Source of the DNA: Gammaproteobacteria bacterium
Lineage (GTDB): Bacteria; Pseudomonadota; Gammaproteobacteria; SZUA-229
Assembly (NCBI GenBank): GCA_016764035.1
Contig: JAESSQ010000053.1
Location: 1-15,190 of the forward strand
Direction: 5' to 3'
DNA length: 15,190 nt
A program made the translations under genes and the position numbers. The notes beneath the pieces were generated by a model. It was given only the letters and a program-made list of their open reading frames with translations, searched no databases and was not told the origin of the DNA. Positions 14,669-15,190 of the stretch are shown here, piece after piece (position 1 is the first letter of the stretch; every line of letters begins with the position of its first letter).

Positions 14669-15190
14669 ATGAAAAAAAATATTTATCTATATATTTGTAG
14701 TGCATTATTATCATTAATATTAATTGGTTTATTGATGATATTTGTATTTGATAAACCACTTATTATTGGATGGGGCAAAACGGCATATGATCTTAAATAT
14801 TTACATTATGCACAATCTACTAAACAAAATAATATTATTATTGTCGCTGGCTCCAATGGTTTTTTTAGCCATAGGTGTGAAACAATAGAACAAGTTTTAA
14901 ATAAAAATTGTACAAATTATTCAGTGTCTGCTGGATTAGGTTTAGATTATATATTAGAGAAATCTAAAGAAGTTATTAATAAAAACACTATTGTAATCTT
15001 ACCTTTAGAATTTGGATTTTATAATGGAAGTAAAGAAGATTCTATTAAAGCTAATACTGGAAATCTTCACATTCTAGAAAATGATCATAATTATATTTTT
15101 AAATTTGGTTTCAAAAGGACATTATATATTCTGTTTTCAAAAGATTTTAAATATATTATTGGTTCAATATTAGAAAATATTTTAGATAAA
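14669..15190 (+). CDS. MBOAT partner protein, SGNH-hydrolase-like (partial, 5' part only)
   Basis: An open frame from ATG 14669 to the window edge (174 codons, no stop). A short basic N-terminus is followed by a hydrophobic segment at about residues 6-27 (rich in Leu/Ile/Phe), a signal anchor that would place the rest in the periplasm. After it, IIIVAGSNGFFSHR has a GSN block with Ser62 in the place of the nucleophile of SGNH/GDSL-type esterases. YSVSAGLGLDYIL and IVILPLEFGFY suit the following blocks of that fold. Such proteins follow MBOAT genes and hand the acyl group to the sugar, as AlgJ/AlgX-like partners do. It starts one base after the MBOAT stop, with AGG seven bases upstream. A run of eight A follows the ATG. 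The C-terminal half, with the expected Asp/His residues, lies outside the window. Confidence 0.8.
   Translation, partial: MKKNIYLYICSALLSLILIGLLMIFVFDKPLIIGWGKTAYDLKYLHYAQSTKQNNIIIVAGSNGFFSHRCETIEQVLNKNCTNYSVSAGLGLDYILEKSKEVINKNTIVILPLEFGFYNGSKEDSIKANTGNLHILENDHNYIFKFGFKRTLYILFSKDFKYIIGSILENILDK

Overview
The window is AT-rich (G+C roughly 30% by eye), with tightly packed genes, many K/I/N-rich proteins and several TTG starts. These traits suggest a member of the Campylobacterota (Arcobacter- or Sulfurimonas-like). That placement is an inference from base composition and protein style, since no rRNA or other marker is present. The whole window is a cell-surface polysaccharide (O-antigen or capsule type) biosynthesis locus, arranged as two divergent gene blocks read outward from a ~170 bp control region at 8265-8434.

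Left block (minus strand, read from 8264 down to 167): rmlC, rmlB, a broken lhgO-like FAD oxidoreductase, a zinc-finger sugar C-methyltransferase, a DegT-type PLP sugar aminotransferase, a small SAM methyltransferase, an extended SDR, an FdtA-type 3,4-ketoisomerase and a second extended SDR. Most neighbours overlap or are within 30 bases of each other, so this looks like one operon. With rmlA across the divergent promoter region, it can supply dTDP-4-keto-6-deoxyglucose and convert it by ketoisomerisation, amination, C- and O/N-methylation and ketoreduction into an unusual dTDP-amino sugar. Neither rmlD nor an fdtC-like acetyltransferase is present. At the far left, the 3' end of a plus-strand gene (1-153) converges on the block.

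Right block (plus strand, 8435 to the window end): rmlA, an FkbM-like/SAM-methyltransferase-like protein, a GT4 glycosyltransferase, a GDP-mannose 4,6-dehydratase homologue, a WcaE-like GT2 glycosyltransferase, an MBOAT O-acyltransferase and the 5' part of its likely SGNH-type partner, which runs off the window. This block probably makes a GDP-6-deoxysugar, transfers sugars to the growing repeat unit and O-acylates the polymer.

Three genes carry single-codon lesions while the rest of their reading frame is intact. rmlA has ATT where ATG is expected, lhgO has an in-frame TAA, and the MBOAT gene has an in-frame TGA at the conserved Arg of its FWRRWH motif. Either the locus is decaying, or these are consensus errors, or expression depends on unusual initiation or readthrough. 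That cluster, together with the uncommon mix of dTDP-sugar enzymes, is the most interesting aspect of the window. No tRNA, rRNA, CRISPR array or insertion sequence was seen, and no gene-free stretch exceeds 300 bases.
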